A stretch of 15,304 nucleotides of DNA, taken from positions 1 to 15,304 of the forward strand of contig LGRX02035107.1 in assembly GCA_001247695.2 (NCBI GenBank). Reading direction: 5' to 3'. This document shows, one piece after another, positions 6,967 through 14,237 of the stretch. This stretch comes from Cymbomonas tetramitiformis. Taxonomy: Eukaryota; Chlorophyta; Pyramimonadophyceae; Pyramimonadales; Pyramimonadaceae. The position numbers and the translations under genes are program-made. Numbering within the stretch: position 1 is the first letter of the stretch; every line of letters starts with the position of its first letter. Below the pieces are notes generated by a model that saw only the letters and a list, made by a program, of their open reading frames with translations, made no database searches and was not told the DNA's origin.

Positions 6967-7786
6967 ATTGTCCCACTAAGGCCGCCACTTGTGGCGGTCC
7001 GGCCCAGAGTAGGGCCGGGGAAATTAATTTACTCATACGCCCAACGGGCGTGGTTTTTTCTTTTTCTTTCCCTGCCGTGTGCTCACTACGTTGCTGCACG
7101 AGCGCATCCTTGCACTCCATTCTTTCCTGGGTCGCGCGCTCAATCGAGGCATCCACGACTCGCACCCAGTGACTAGGGTCGCCTCCGGTGTCCTCCTTTG
7201 TAACCCCATCTGTCACGCCCTTGCGCCACAGCTCGTAGTGCTTCTGGAGGGTAGGCAGGGGTACCTCAGATGTATCACTGCGCCACTCATCATACATCTC
7301 TTTCCAATGGGCACTGACAACCAGGTGCCGGTCGGAAATGTCAATGATTTCCTTGAGGACGACCTCCGAACAGGCCGCATCCAGCATCTGCACGGACCAC
7401 TTCCAATCCAAGGTGTGTGCCTCCCCGTCTTCCACGGTGCCCTCTGCCGGGGGAGGGCGACCAGACGGAAACGCCCACCATGGCAAGTCGCGCAGGACAT
7501 AATGTGTCAGGTTTTTGGGCATAGTAGACAGAAAGCCTGCTTCGTTGTGCCGGACTGCTTCCAGCTTGTCGGGAGGCGGGAGCCTATGGACATGATCCTT
7601 ACGTAGTTCTTCCTCGACTTGTTTAGATGCTTCGTCATCGCCGTGGGCAACCTCGGGCGGGCAGTCGGCGAACATCTGTGCGACATCACGCAACACGGAC
7701 ACCGTGTGACTTCCTGGCGAACGATGTGCCACCGGGAAGCGCGCAACATGTAGTCGCATGCAAACAACAGGAGTATACTTATACAT
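6917..7786 (-). CDS. Unrecognised protein with retroelement-derived C-terminal tail
   Basis: On the minus strand an ATG at 7786 opens 289 codons ending at 6917. The first about 238 residues look like a genuine soluble protein: mixed charge, several Trp residues (W-K-W-S-V, H-W-K-E-M-Y-D-E-W) and a helical charged segment near the end. I recognise no family. The stretch G-K-E-K-E-K and everything after it are antisense to the T-rich tract, the three hairpins and the last codons of the retroelement. The natural C-terminus may therefore have been replaced by read-through into the inserted element, or the gene may be truncated. An in-frame GTG lies 9 bases upstream of the ATG, with no further support. 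A shorter frame on the opposite strand (7079-7606) is judged its shadow. Confidence 0.5.
   Translation of the reverse strand: MYKYTPVVCMRLHVARFPVAHRSPGSHTVSVLRDVAQMFADCPPEVAHGDDEASKQVEEELRKDHVHRLPPPDKLEAVRHNEAGFLSTMPKNLTHYVLRDLPWWAFPSGRPPPAEGTVEDGEAHTLDWKWSVQMLDAACSEVVLKEIIDISDRHLVVSAHWKEMYDEWRSDTSEVPLPTLQKHYELWRKGVTDGVTKEDTGGDPSHWVRVVDASIERATQERMECKDALVQQRSEHTAGKEKEKTTPVGRMSKLISPALLWAGPPQVAALVGQFTLGGSHLFPPPAFLV
6980..7051 (+). promoter_or_regulatory. Three-hairpin 3' tail of the retroelement
   Basis: Three consecutive inverted repeats follow the last stop codon. CCGCCAC/GTGGCGG lies at 6982-6997 (7 bp plus a wobble and one G-C, 2-base loop). CCGGCCC/GGGCCGG lies at 6999-7018 (7 bp, 6-base loop). 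ACGCCC/GGGCGT lies at 7037-7051 (6 bp, 3-base loop), then a T-rich stretch. Non-LTR reverse transcriptases commonly bind structured 3' untranslated RNA, so this is a plausible recognition element. That role is inferred from position. Confidence 0.6.
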
Positions 7787-8154
7787 GGTGAGCACGGCAA
7801 TCCTCCCGAGAACAATATGCCCCCCATAGGGAACCCTCCGTGCACCTGTGTATTAACCAGTGTGACTCGTAACACTCCGAGAAAAAAATCTCTATACCAG
7901 CTCGCACATGCCAAAGAACCCCAAGACCCCTAGAAACAGTACGCAATGAGGTAGACCATTCATATGAGGCCGACCCTGGAATAAAATAAGCTGGACACCA
8001 GGCTTGCAAATCGCCACCATCCGGTAGGAAAATGCATATATGTGTCTAGCGCGTTATTCGTGATGTGATAGGAATACATACACGGACCAATTTGTTTACG
8101 ACAATATCGGCGCTATATATACATGTATACATTTGTCAAGTTCACATGTCGGCC
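7787..8154. other. Intergenic region between two minus-strand genes
   Basis: I see no gene here. It should contain the promoter of the unrecognised protein and the 3' end of the kinase gene. A/T-rich stretches occur at 8031-8042 and 8112-8132, the latter including the perfect 12-bp palindrome TATACATGTATA at 8118-8129. They lie 245-345 bases from the downstream ATG, so a TATA-box role is uncertain. No canonical AATAAA is visible for the kinase on the minus strand. Confidence 0.4.
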
Positions 8155-9310
8155 CTATTGGAAATCACTCGGCAACGGCTCAATGCGAGGCGGAAACTGC
8201 TTCTCACCGACGGTCTGGGTCCTAGTGTTCTGAAACGTGCGCAGCAGATTCTCGGCTGTCGGACGCTTGTCCATGTCTACGCTGAAACACTGCTTCAGGT
8301 GCTGCATGAGTCCATGCTTCATGTATCCACTATGCTTTTTCCCTGGATGTAGGATATACTCCCATCCGTGACGGCGGCAACCAGCCTGCGGGCACTGGAA
8401 GAGCTGGACCAGGAGTCCACCCACATACCACATGTCTCCTGGCCTGCTTGGGCCGTGACTCCAGCGCTCAGGAGCAAGATAACTGTAGTCTTCTTCAACA
8501 AGAGTACGCTCGTCATGCGCAGACTTCCGGTTGGCTCGATCGACGATGCCAACTCCGAAGTCGATGACTCGCAGCGTGATGCCGCCCGCGGACGCGCACG
8601 GTAGCGCTTCGGCAACGACCACATTGTTACCCTTGACGTCGCCGTGCACGATACCCTTGGAGTGCAACTGCGAAAACGCCTTCAGCAACTCCTTGGCAAG
8701 TAGCAGCTTGACCTCCAAGGATAGTCCACCGCGAGGCGGAAACCGCATGAATTCACACAGCGTCCGGCCGCGATCGGGCATGACGAGGAACGGAACTGGC
8801 CCGAACTGCTCCGCAGCGCAAGTTGTGGTCTCCACACCATACCGTGAACAGGGCACGACGTAAGTGGGTGCTGCTTCCGACGCCAGTTTTGTCATGACTA
8901 GCTCCTGCGCACACCGCTTGAACCCCTTGGGCGGTCCCTTCCTACGACTTCCGGATTGGAGGTTTCCCTTGGTCTACTCTGGGGCGTGGCTCTGGCCCCA
9001 AGGTTTTGCAAAACCTTTTGACCACGACCAAGTCCGTTCGGTCCAGTGTACAACCTCGTGTGACGGCGCCGTACGCGCCACTGATCTGTACGGCATCTAC
9101 CGGCTCAAGGATATTCTCCGATTCCACCTTGGAACACCCCGCGCGCTTGGCCACGGAACGTAAAAACGGGATGCCGTCGAACAAGGTGCGAATTTGGGCT
9201 TCCAGAAACTCCAGGAGACCCTCGTCAAACTCCCTGGTGTCCGCAGTAGTGATATTCTGCTGCTGGCGCCGAAGGAAAGCAGCTCTGCGCCGTCTGTAAG
9301 ATTTCCCCCG
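8155..9310 (-). CDS. Eukaryotic-type protein kinase, two exons, 5' end not found
   Basis: Two minus-strand frames hold complementary halves of a kinase. The upstream part (open from 9310) has a glycine-loop-like G-A-Y-G-A-V and V-V-V-K with the ATP-binding Lys (codon 9019-9017). The downstream part has a helix C Glu (Q-E-L-V-M-T-K-L), the catalytic loop H-G-D-V-K-G-N-N, D-F-G and A-P-E-R-W, and ends with TAG 8157-8155. A GT at 9014-9013 and an AG at 8943-8942 define a 73-base intron that joins both in frame; an acceptor at 8949-8948 also fits. About 360 residues result, close to a bare catalytic domain. The HRD arginine is Gly, so this is a non-RD kinase. No ATG precedes the first part in frame. 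An AG at 9312-9311 behind a pyrimidine-rich stretch may be the acceptor for an unseen first exon. The second part alone has an ATG at 8895 but would lack the ATP-binding lobe. Confidence 0.7.
8942..9014 (-). other. Predicted 73-base intron in the kinase gene
   Basis: On the minus strand, GT (9014-9013) follows codons for V-V-V-K, and AG (8943-8942) precedes the codons leading to helix C. Removing the interval restores one kinase frame and skips in-frame stops present in both flanking frames. The donor is weak (GTTTTG) and neighbouring acceptors could be used instead. Confidence 0.5.
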
Positions 9311-9958
9311 CTATGAAACAAACCGCAAACCCAGGGTTGTGGCACAACCTGGATCAGTGTACTGTGTGTATATATGGTGTGAAATATTGCGGCCACCCGA
9401 TGCACACACGGCGGCAAAAGGTGGCGCAAGCCGAAACATGTTGGACAACGCAAAGCACCGGAATGATGGGAGCGATATGCCCCCAAGCACGCCTGCCTAG
9501 GACTGGTCCGCCGTGTCACAGGTTAGGTTAGGTTGCAGACACCATCGTAGCAGCAACATCAGAGAGGTACGCTGGAAGGTGGGGAGGTAGGTGGCAACAG
9601 CACAGGAACCACTGCGGAACGCAGAAGGTAGAAAGCCGGATTTATCGATTTAAACAGATACACATGTCATATTATGACAGAAGGTTTCAAGCAAACTGTA
9701 AAGAAAAAACACAAAGGTCAGAACCTTTGCACAACTGCTCATTAAGCTAATGAGACTTTTTGAGCAGCTCCGGCCAGACGCCGAATTGATCGCAGTCTCA
9801 TTAACATCGGTGCACTATGTGTTACAATCGTTCCCCACCCCGCGCATGCAGACAGCTGGCAGCGCTATTTATTTACAAGACGCACACACAAGACGCACAT
9901 ATACATCTTTTATTAACATTGGTCTTGATCAATTACGGTTGGCAAGGTACGTTTTTGC
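9311..9958. other. Intergenic region with inverted repeats and polyadenylation signals
   Basis: I see no convincing gene. A TATA-like ATATATAC occurs on the minus strand near 9366-9376, upstream of the kinase. Three inverted repeats lie close together: TGTCATATTATGACA (9665-9679, 7-bp arms), CAAAGGT/ACCTTTG (9712-9729, 4-base loop) and CTCATTA/TAATGAG (9738-9754, 3-base loop). The last overlaps an alternative pair CTGCTCA/TGAGCAG (9735-9767). Minus-strand AATAAA hexamers at 9868-9873 and 9909-9914 could serve the MYND gene, whose stop is 45-90 bases upstream. Confidence 0.5.
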
Positions 9959-10330
9959 CTACTTCTTCAGCTTTGCTTTACTACATTCCTGTCGATGGCA
10001 CGACTTCCAGTGCTTTATCGCACAATCATGGGAACAATACACTGCTTGGTGACAGCCACCACACCGCTTCTCCCCTTGTTTACCACAATTTATACAAAGA
10101 CACTGGTGTGCTGACACCGAGGACTTCCCAAACCGATCCTTGTTTGCCTTGCGAACAGCGGCTGGTGTGAAGCACGCGGTCCAGCCGTTGGGGAGCTTCA
10201 CTGGTGAATCGAAGTCGGTTGTGCCCAATGACAAGGTCGACAACCCAATCTCCTGGTTACACCCCGAATGCGCAGGAATGAAGCAGCCTCCCGCACGAGT
10301 ATGCTCCGATGAATGAAAGCCGTTAGGCAA
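9959..10330 (-). CDS. MYND zinc-finger protein, 3' exon or fragment
   Basis: The C-terminal about 40 residues of this minus-strand frame form a MYND zinc finger: C-x2-C-x7-C-x2-C-x5-C-x3-C-x8-H-x3-C, ending in a Lys-rich tail before TAG. MYND domains bind two zinc ions and usually act as protein-protein interaction modules, often in chromatin or signalling proteins. The preceding about 80 residues (with P-N-G-W-T-A-C-F-T-P) are not recognised. No in-frame ATG exists before the upstream stop near 10420, so the start must lie in another exon or has been lost; 10330 is a nominal boundary. The upstream sequence merges into the repeat field. Two AATAAA hexamers downstream support a transcribed 3' end. 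Confidence 0.6.
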   Translation of the reverse strand: MPNGFHSSEHTRAGGCFIPAHSGCNQEIGLSTLSLGTTDFDSPVKLPNGWTACFTPAAVRKANKDRFGKSSVSAHQCLCINCGKQGEKRCGGCHQAVYCSHDCAIKHWKSCHRQECSKAKLKK

Positions 10331-10357
10331 AACGGACGCACACCGCGGCCACGTTCC

Positions 10358-10715
10358 GCGGCCGGCCCGTTGGCGGGCTACCCACGAGGTACAAGTACGG
10401 CACAGCCACGGTTCAACTTAGAGCGGCGGGCCGCAACCGGACACCTTTGGACACACCCCGAACCGGACAGGAGGACTCCGGGGGACGATATGGACGAGGC
10501 ACGCTCGCGCGAGGAAATATTATGCAGCTTGCCGTGAGGTGAAACGCTTAAATTCCGCGGGTACGTTGCGCGCACGGCCCGTGGCGGCGTGCAGCGCACG
10601 AGCAACACGGTACGCGTCACGGGCGTGAGGTGAAACGCTAAAACCCCGCGGCTATGAGGCGCGCACGGCCCGTTGGCGTGCAGCGCACGAGCAACACGGT
10701 ACGTACGCGTCACAG
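10358..10715. repeat. Diverged copies of the satellite core, two in a 91-bp tandem
   Basis: CGTGAGGTGAAACGCT occurs at 10533 and 10624, starting two 91-92-bp direct repeats. Each contains a CCGCGG site and a core close to GGCCCGTTGGCG followed by CAGCGCACGAGC and ACACGGTACG. A single more diverged relative starts near 10358. The core matches the conserved part of the satellite at 11071-12760, so these are older or separate members of one repeat family. The following stretch to about 10960 shows only short G runs and no gene. Confidence 0.65.
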
Positions 10716-10959
10716 GCAGGCTGTGGTGGAAGCCAAAATAAGAACCAGGGGTCGGCCTGCAAGATGGATGACCGCATACTCGTTCGTTGGGAATGAAGTG
10801 TGTATATTCAGGGGGGGGGCGGGGAAAACGCAGCAGGAAGCGGGAATGGCGGGTGCAATGCGTACCTTGCTGCCAGCCGCAGCCGCCGCGTCTTCAGCAG
10901 CGGGGGGGGCGGAGGCACCCCCTCCAGCTTCGGCTGCGGTCGCTGATGGAGCAACCTAA

Positions 10960-12762
10960 GTAGGACGCAGCAAACAACCGGAAGCACTTCAACAACCAGA
11001 AGCAGACCGCTGGCGACGGTATGTCCCCAGCAGCCCTCCGGCTTATATGAAGATCACCCTTTAAAAAAAACAGGGACAAGAGGCTTGCATAACCCGCCGC
11101 ATCGTTGCGCGACCGGCCCGTTGGCGATCAGCGCACGTGCTACACGGTCCGCAGAGGCTTCAACACAGTAAAAAAATGAAACCCGGTGAACACGAAAATG
11201 AAACACTTCAACCAACCAGAAGCAGGCCACGCTGGCGACGGTATGTCCCCAGCGTGACCTCCGGCTTATATGAAGAACACCCTAAAAAAAACAGGGACAA
11301 GAGGCTTGCATAACCGCCGCATCGTTGCGCGACCGGCCCGTTGGCGATCAGCGCACGCGCTACACGGTCCGCAGAGGCTTCAACACAGTAAAAAAATGAA
11401 ACCCGGTGAACACGAAAAATGAAACACTTCAACCAACCAGAAGCAGGCCACGCTGGCGACGGTATGTCCCCAGCGTGACCTCCGGCTTATATGAAGAACA
11501 CCCTTAAAAAAAACAGGGACAAGAGGCTTGCATAACCCGCCGCATCGTTGCGCGACCGGCCCGTTGGCGATCAGCGCACGCGCTACACGGTCCGCAGAGG
11601 CTTCAACACAGTAAAAAAATGAAACCCGGTGAACACGAAAATGAAACACTTCAACCCACCAGAAGCAGGCCACGCTGGCGACGGTATGTCCCCAGCGTGA
11701 CCTCCGGCTTATATGAAGAACACCCTTAAAAAAACAGGGACAAGAGGCTTGCATAACCGCCGCATCGTTGCGCGACCGGCCCGTTGGCGATCAGCGCACG
11801 AGCTACACGGTTGAGCGGCACGGGACCCGATGATAAAAAACCCCCACTTCAAACGACCATAAGCAACCCACTGGCGACAATATGTCCCCAGCAAGCTGCC
11901 GGTTGATGTGAGATGCACCCTTAAAAAAGGAAAACAGGGACACGAGGCTTGCAAACCGCCGCATCGTTGCGCGACCGACCCGTTGGCGATCAGCGCACGA
12001 GCTACACGGTTGAGCGGCATGGGACCCGATGACAAAAAACCCCCACTTCAAACAACCATAAGTTGCCCACTGGCGACAATATGTCCCCAGCAAGCCTCCG
12101 GTTGATGTAAGATGCACCCTTTAAAAAAGAAAACAGGGACAAGAGGCTTGCAAACCGCCGCATCGTTGCGCGACCGGCCCGTTGGCGATCAGCGCACGAG
12201 CTACACGGTTGAGCGGCATGGGACCCGATGATAAAAAACCCCCACTTCAAACAACTATAAGCTGCCCACTGGCGACAATATGTCCCCAGCAAGCCTCCGG
12301 TTGATGTGAGATGCACCCTTCAAAAGGAAAACAGGGACAAGAGGCTTGCAAACCGCCGCATCGTTGCGCGACCGGCCCGTTGGCGATCAGCGCACGAGCT
12401 ACACGGTCCGCAGAGGCTTCAACACATTAAAAAAATGGGACCCGGTGAACACGAAAATAAAACACTTCAACCAACCAGAAGCAGGCCACGCTGGCGACGG
12501 TATGTCCCCAGCGTGACCTCCGGCTTATATGAAGAACACCCTTAAAAAACAGGGGCAAGAGGCTTGCATAACCGCCGCATCGTTGCGCGACCGGCCCGTT
12601 GGCGATCAGCGCACGAGCTACATACACGGTCCGCAGAGGCTTCAACACAGTAAAAAAATGAAACCCGGTGAACACGAAAATAAAACACTTCAACCAACCA
12701 GAAGCAGGCCACGCTGGCGACGGCATGTCCCCAGCGTGACCTCCGGCTTATATGAAACGCTT
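10960..12762. repeat. Satellite array of ~221-bp (A) and ~199-bp (B) units
   Basis: Taking CAGGGACAAG as the unit start, units begin at 11071, 11292, 11514, 11735, 11935, 12134, 12332 and 12550 (CAGGGGCAAG in the last), with steps of 221, 222, 221, 200, 199, 198 and 218 bp. A partial unit precedes the first. Units 1-3 and 7-8 are type A, with a segment carrying CCGCAGAGGCTTC and CCCGGTGAACACG. Units 4-6 are type B, with TTGAGCGGC and GGGACCCGATGA instead. All share a nearly invariant ~50-base core (GCATCGTTGCGCGACC onward) and a CTGGCGAC..TATGTCCCCAG block. Unit lengths are mostly not multiples of three and minus-strand ORFs drift between frames, so this is non-coding repeat. Confidence 0.9.
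11106..11135. repeat. Core inverted repeat of the satellite (first unit)
   Basis: TGCGC and GCGCA enclose GCC-CGTT-GGC with 5-base arms between the two stems, giving a symmetrical 5-5-3-4-3-5-5 layout over 30 bases. The same sequence recurs in each unit (for example 11326-11355). One B unit (near 11970) has ACC instead of GCC, breaking the inner stem. Confidence 0.6.
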
Positions 12763-13386
12763 GCAAAAAGCTAAAAATGCACAAATGCACCGGTGCCGGC
12801 GTTTACCTTAGCGGCCGCAACTAACGCCGCGCCCCGATCTGCACCACCGGGAGCCTGAACAACGCCCGCTTCAGTTTACTCACACTTAAAATAAACGAAC
12901 ATTCTGTTCCCAGAATCTGCACGTACCGCGTTATTAGCAGTTCGCGGTTGCTTTCCAGCAGTTATCAAGTTTGCGCAAACGTCATCCATCTGTTATGAAC
13001 GAACACCACGCACCCCCACCCTTTGCTTTGCAGTCTATAAACGTGTGGATAAAAATATAACAGCAACCGTGCAAAGATTTAGCACCTTACAAATTTTACA
13101 GACTCGGGTTTCTCTTGTAACAAATATATTATATATGCTGGTCTGCTCGGGCAGAACGTCAGCTCAGAAATGATTTCGCTAGCTGCCTACGTCCAACTAT
13201 CGTTCCATCCTACGTACGTAGCTAGATAGGTCTTAATAAGGTCTTCATGCGTTTGGTGTTCGCGGATGCACCTATATCTACCGTAGATGATCCTGTCGAT
13301 CGTCGATGGGCATGGGCGTTGTCAGTCGCGACTGCATTTTGAAATGATTATCTCGCCAGGACACCCACATCACGGTGGCTGCGCTG
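12761..13386. other. Intergenic region after the satellite
   Basis: I see no credible coding region. Perfect palindromes occur at 12969-12980 (GTTTGCGCAAAC) and 13210-13221 (CTACGTACGTAG). AT-rich stretches with TATA-like sequence lie near 13035-13062 and 13120-13138. These may be promoter or transposon subterminal sequence; no terminal inverted repeat could be matched within the window. Confidence 0.4.
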
Positions 13387-13390
13387 GGTA

Positions 13391-13623
13391 TTAACACTTT
13401 TCAAATGCATCGGCGAAACAGGCGTGTGTTCTGGCTCCAATATAATTCCCAGCAGCGTGATCATACCGCGATTAACAGATGCAGCCTTCCGTTAACACTC
13501 CTGAACTGTCCCATTAACACTCCCTCGCCAACGGTTAACACTTTCTTCACACCTCATTAACACTTTTCCGCCTATAATATAGCCCATTATGAAAATTTTC
13601 GCGTATTAACACTTGATTAACAC
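13391..13623 (+). promoter_or_regulatory. Array of TTAACAC boxes upstream of a transposase-like gene
   Basis: TTAACAC begins at 13391, 13492, 13514, 13535, 13557, 13606 and 13617, with a partial copy (TTAACA) at 13472; most continue as TTAACACT or TTAACACTT. All are on the plus strand. Spacings from 13472 are 20, 22, 21, 22, 49 and 11 bases, so most are near one or two helical turns. A TATA-like CTATAATATAG lies at about 13572-13582 inside the array. Clustered, same-strand, phased sites suggest protein binding, for example subterminal transposase sites or a promoter array. This is inferred. Confidence 0.55.
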
Positions 13624-13867
13624 GATAAAGCCTATCCAACACCAGGTGGGAAGGATGTCATGGCCTGATCGCGTCATGGTGACCTGAAATCGCGACCTGA
13701 CCTCATCAAGGCGTGACACAAGCGTTGCCACGCTCGTGTCGCCGGCGATTTCTGGCGAAGTCCAAACGACCGCTCCCTAGATTCCATTCTTCCCGCGAAA
13801 TCTTCACTTCACAGCACTTAAATGCTTCCAAAAAACAGCCGCCCTGCATTCATTTTGTTTGTATTAC

Positions 13868-14176
13868 ATGGCTGTACCACTGCGTCCCCCCAATCCTGAA
13901 GCTGAAGCTGCTCGTCCTCACAATCCTTTTACTATAAGACAAACCAGAAATTATGCGGTTCCGCGCATTCGCCACTGGCGTTTAGAGTTTTACTCATTAG
14001 ATGTAGACGACGGTTCTATTCATCTTCCACTCGCGTTCAGACTGCAGCTTCGGCGCTGGCTCCCACCAAATAGAGATTGCGGATTCTTTTGGGTCTTCTA
14101 CAACGCGCACGGTGTACCTAAGTGGACCATTCCAGCTTGGTACGACGCCAGCGTGGGGCGTTTCGTTTCCCAATAG
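13868..14176 (+). CDS. Small unrecognised protein upstream of the zinc-finger gene
   Basis: An ATG at 13868 opens 102 codons to TAG 14174-14176. The N-terminus is Pro/Arg-rich (P-L-R-P-P-N-P-E-A-E-A). The rest is rich in Trp, Tyr, Phe and Arg (R-H-W-R-L-E-F-Y and F-F-W-V-F-Y-N-A-H), like a small compact domain and unlike a chance ORF. No family is recognised. It lies about 245 bases after the TTAACAC array and 61 bases before the next ORF on the same strand. It could be the first ORF of a DNA transposon or an exon of the next gene; no convincing in-frame splice joins the two. Confidence 0.45.
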   Translation: MAVPLRPPNPEAEAARPHNPFTIRQTRNYAVPRIRHWRLEFYSLDVDDGSIHLPLAFRLQLRRWLPPNRDCGFFWVFYNAHGVPKWTIPAWYDASVGRFVSQ

Positions 14177-14237
14177 GTCAGCGACCAGTGTCTGGCCTCT
14201 ACCGGTCCGTTGTCTTCTGCTTTCCTACTCCTAAGGC

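Larger units (their letters stand above)
842..7075 (+). mobile_element. Degenerate non-LTR-like retroelement with methylase, RNase H, CCHC and RLE domains
   Basis: The plus strand is strikingly T-poor and A/C-rich from just after the minisatellite to about 6970, except an AT-rich island near 1545-1790. Within it, in one orientation, lie two ORFs of unknown function, a PCIF1-like methyltransferase domain, an RNase H, a CCHC knuckle and a restriction-like endonuclease, followed by a hairpin-rich 3' tail and a T-rich tract. RNase H plus CCHC/RLE at the C-terminal end is typical of site-specific and Dualen-like non-LTR elements. No FADD/YADD-type reverse transcriptase motif was found. The coherent reading changes frame about 3190-3250, at 4753-4760, near 6160 and near 6690, so the copy is probably dead. 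Both outer boundaries are inferred: the 5' edge could be as late as about 1790 and the 3' edge lies between about 7020 and 7075. Confidence 0.7.

Noticed and set aside
7079..7606. Plus-strand ORF of 175 codons
   Set aside because: It is antisense to the longer minus-strand frame, which has more protein-like composition.
9097..9519. Minus-strand ORF overlapping the kinase N-lobe
   Set aside because: Kinase motifs are in the other frame, and this frame has no ATG start or recognised motif.
9520..9535. GGTTAGGTTAGGTT resembling a TTAGG telomere repeat
   Set aside because: Only about two and a half copies, isolated; too short to support an interstitial telomere.
11071..12762. CRISPR-like array
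   Set aside because: Units are about 200-220 bp with no short repeat/unique spacer alternation; the spacers are themselves repeated.
11208..12790. Series of minus-strand ORFs with recurring peptide (R-V-A-R-A-L-I-A-N-G-P)
   Set aside because: They arise from the satellite. Most unit lengths (200, 199, 218, 221) are not multiples of three, so the frame changes from unit to unit.
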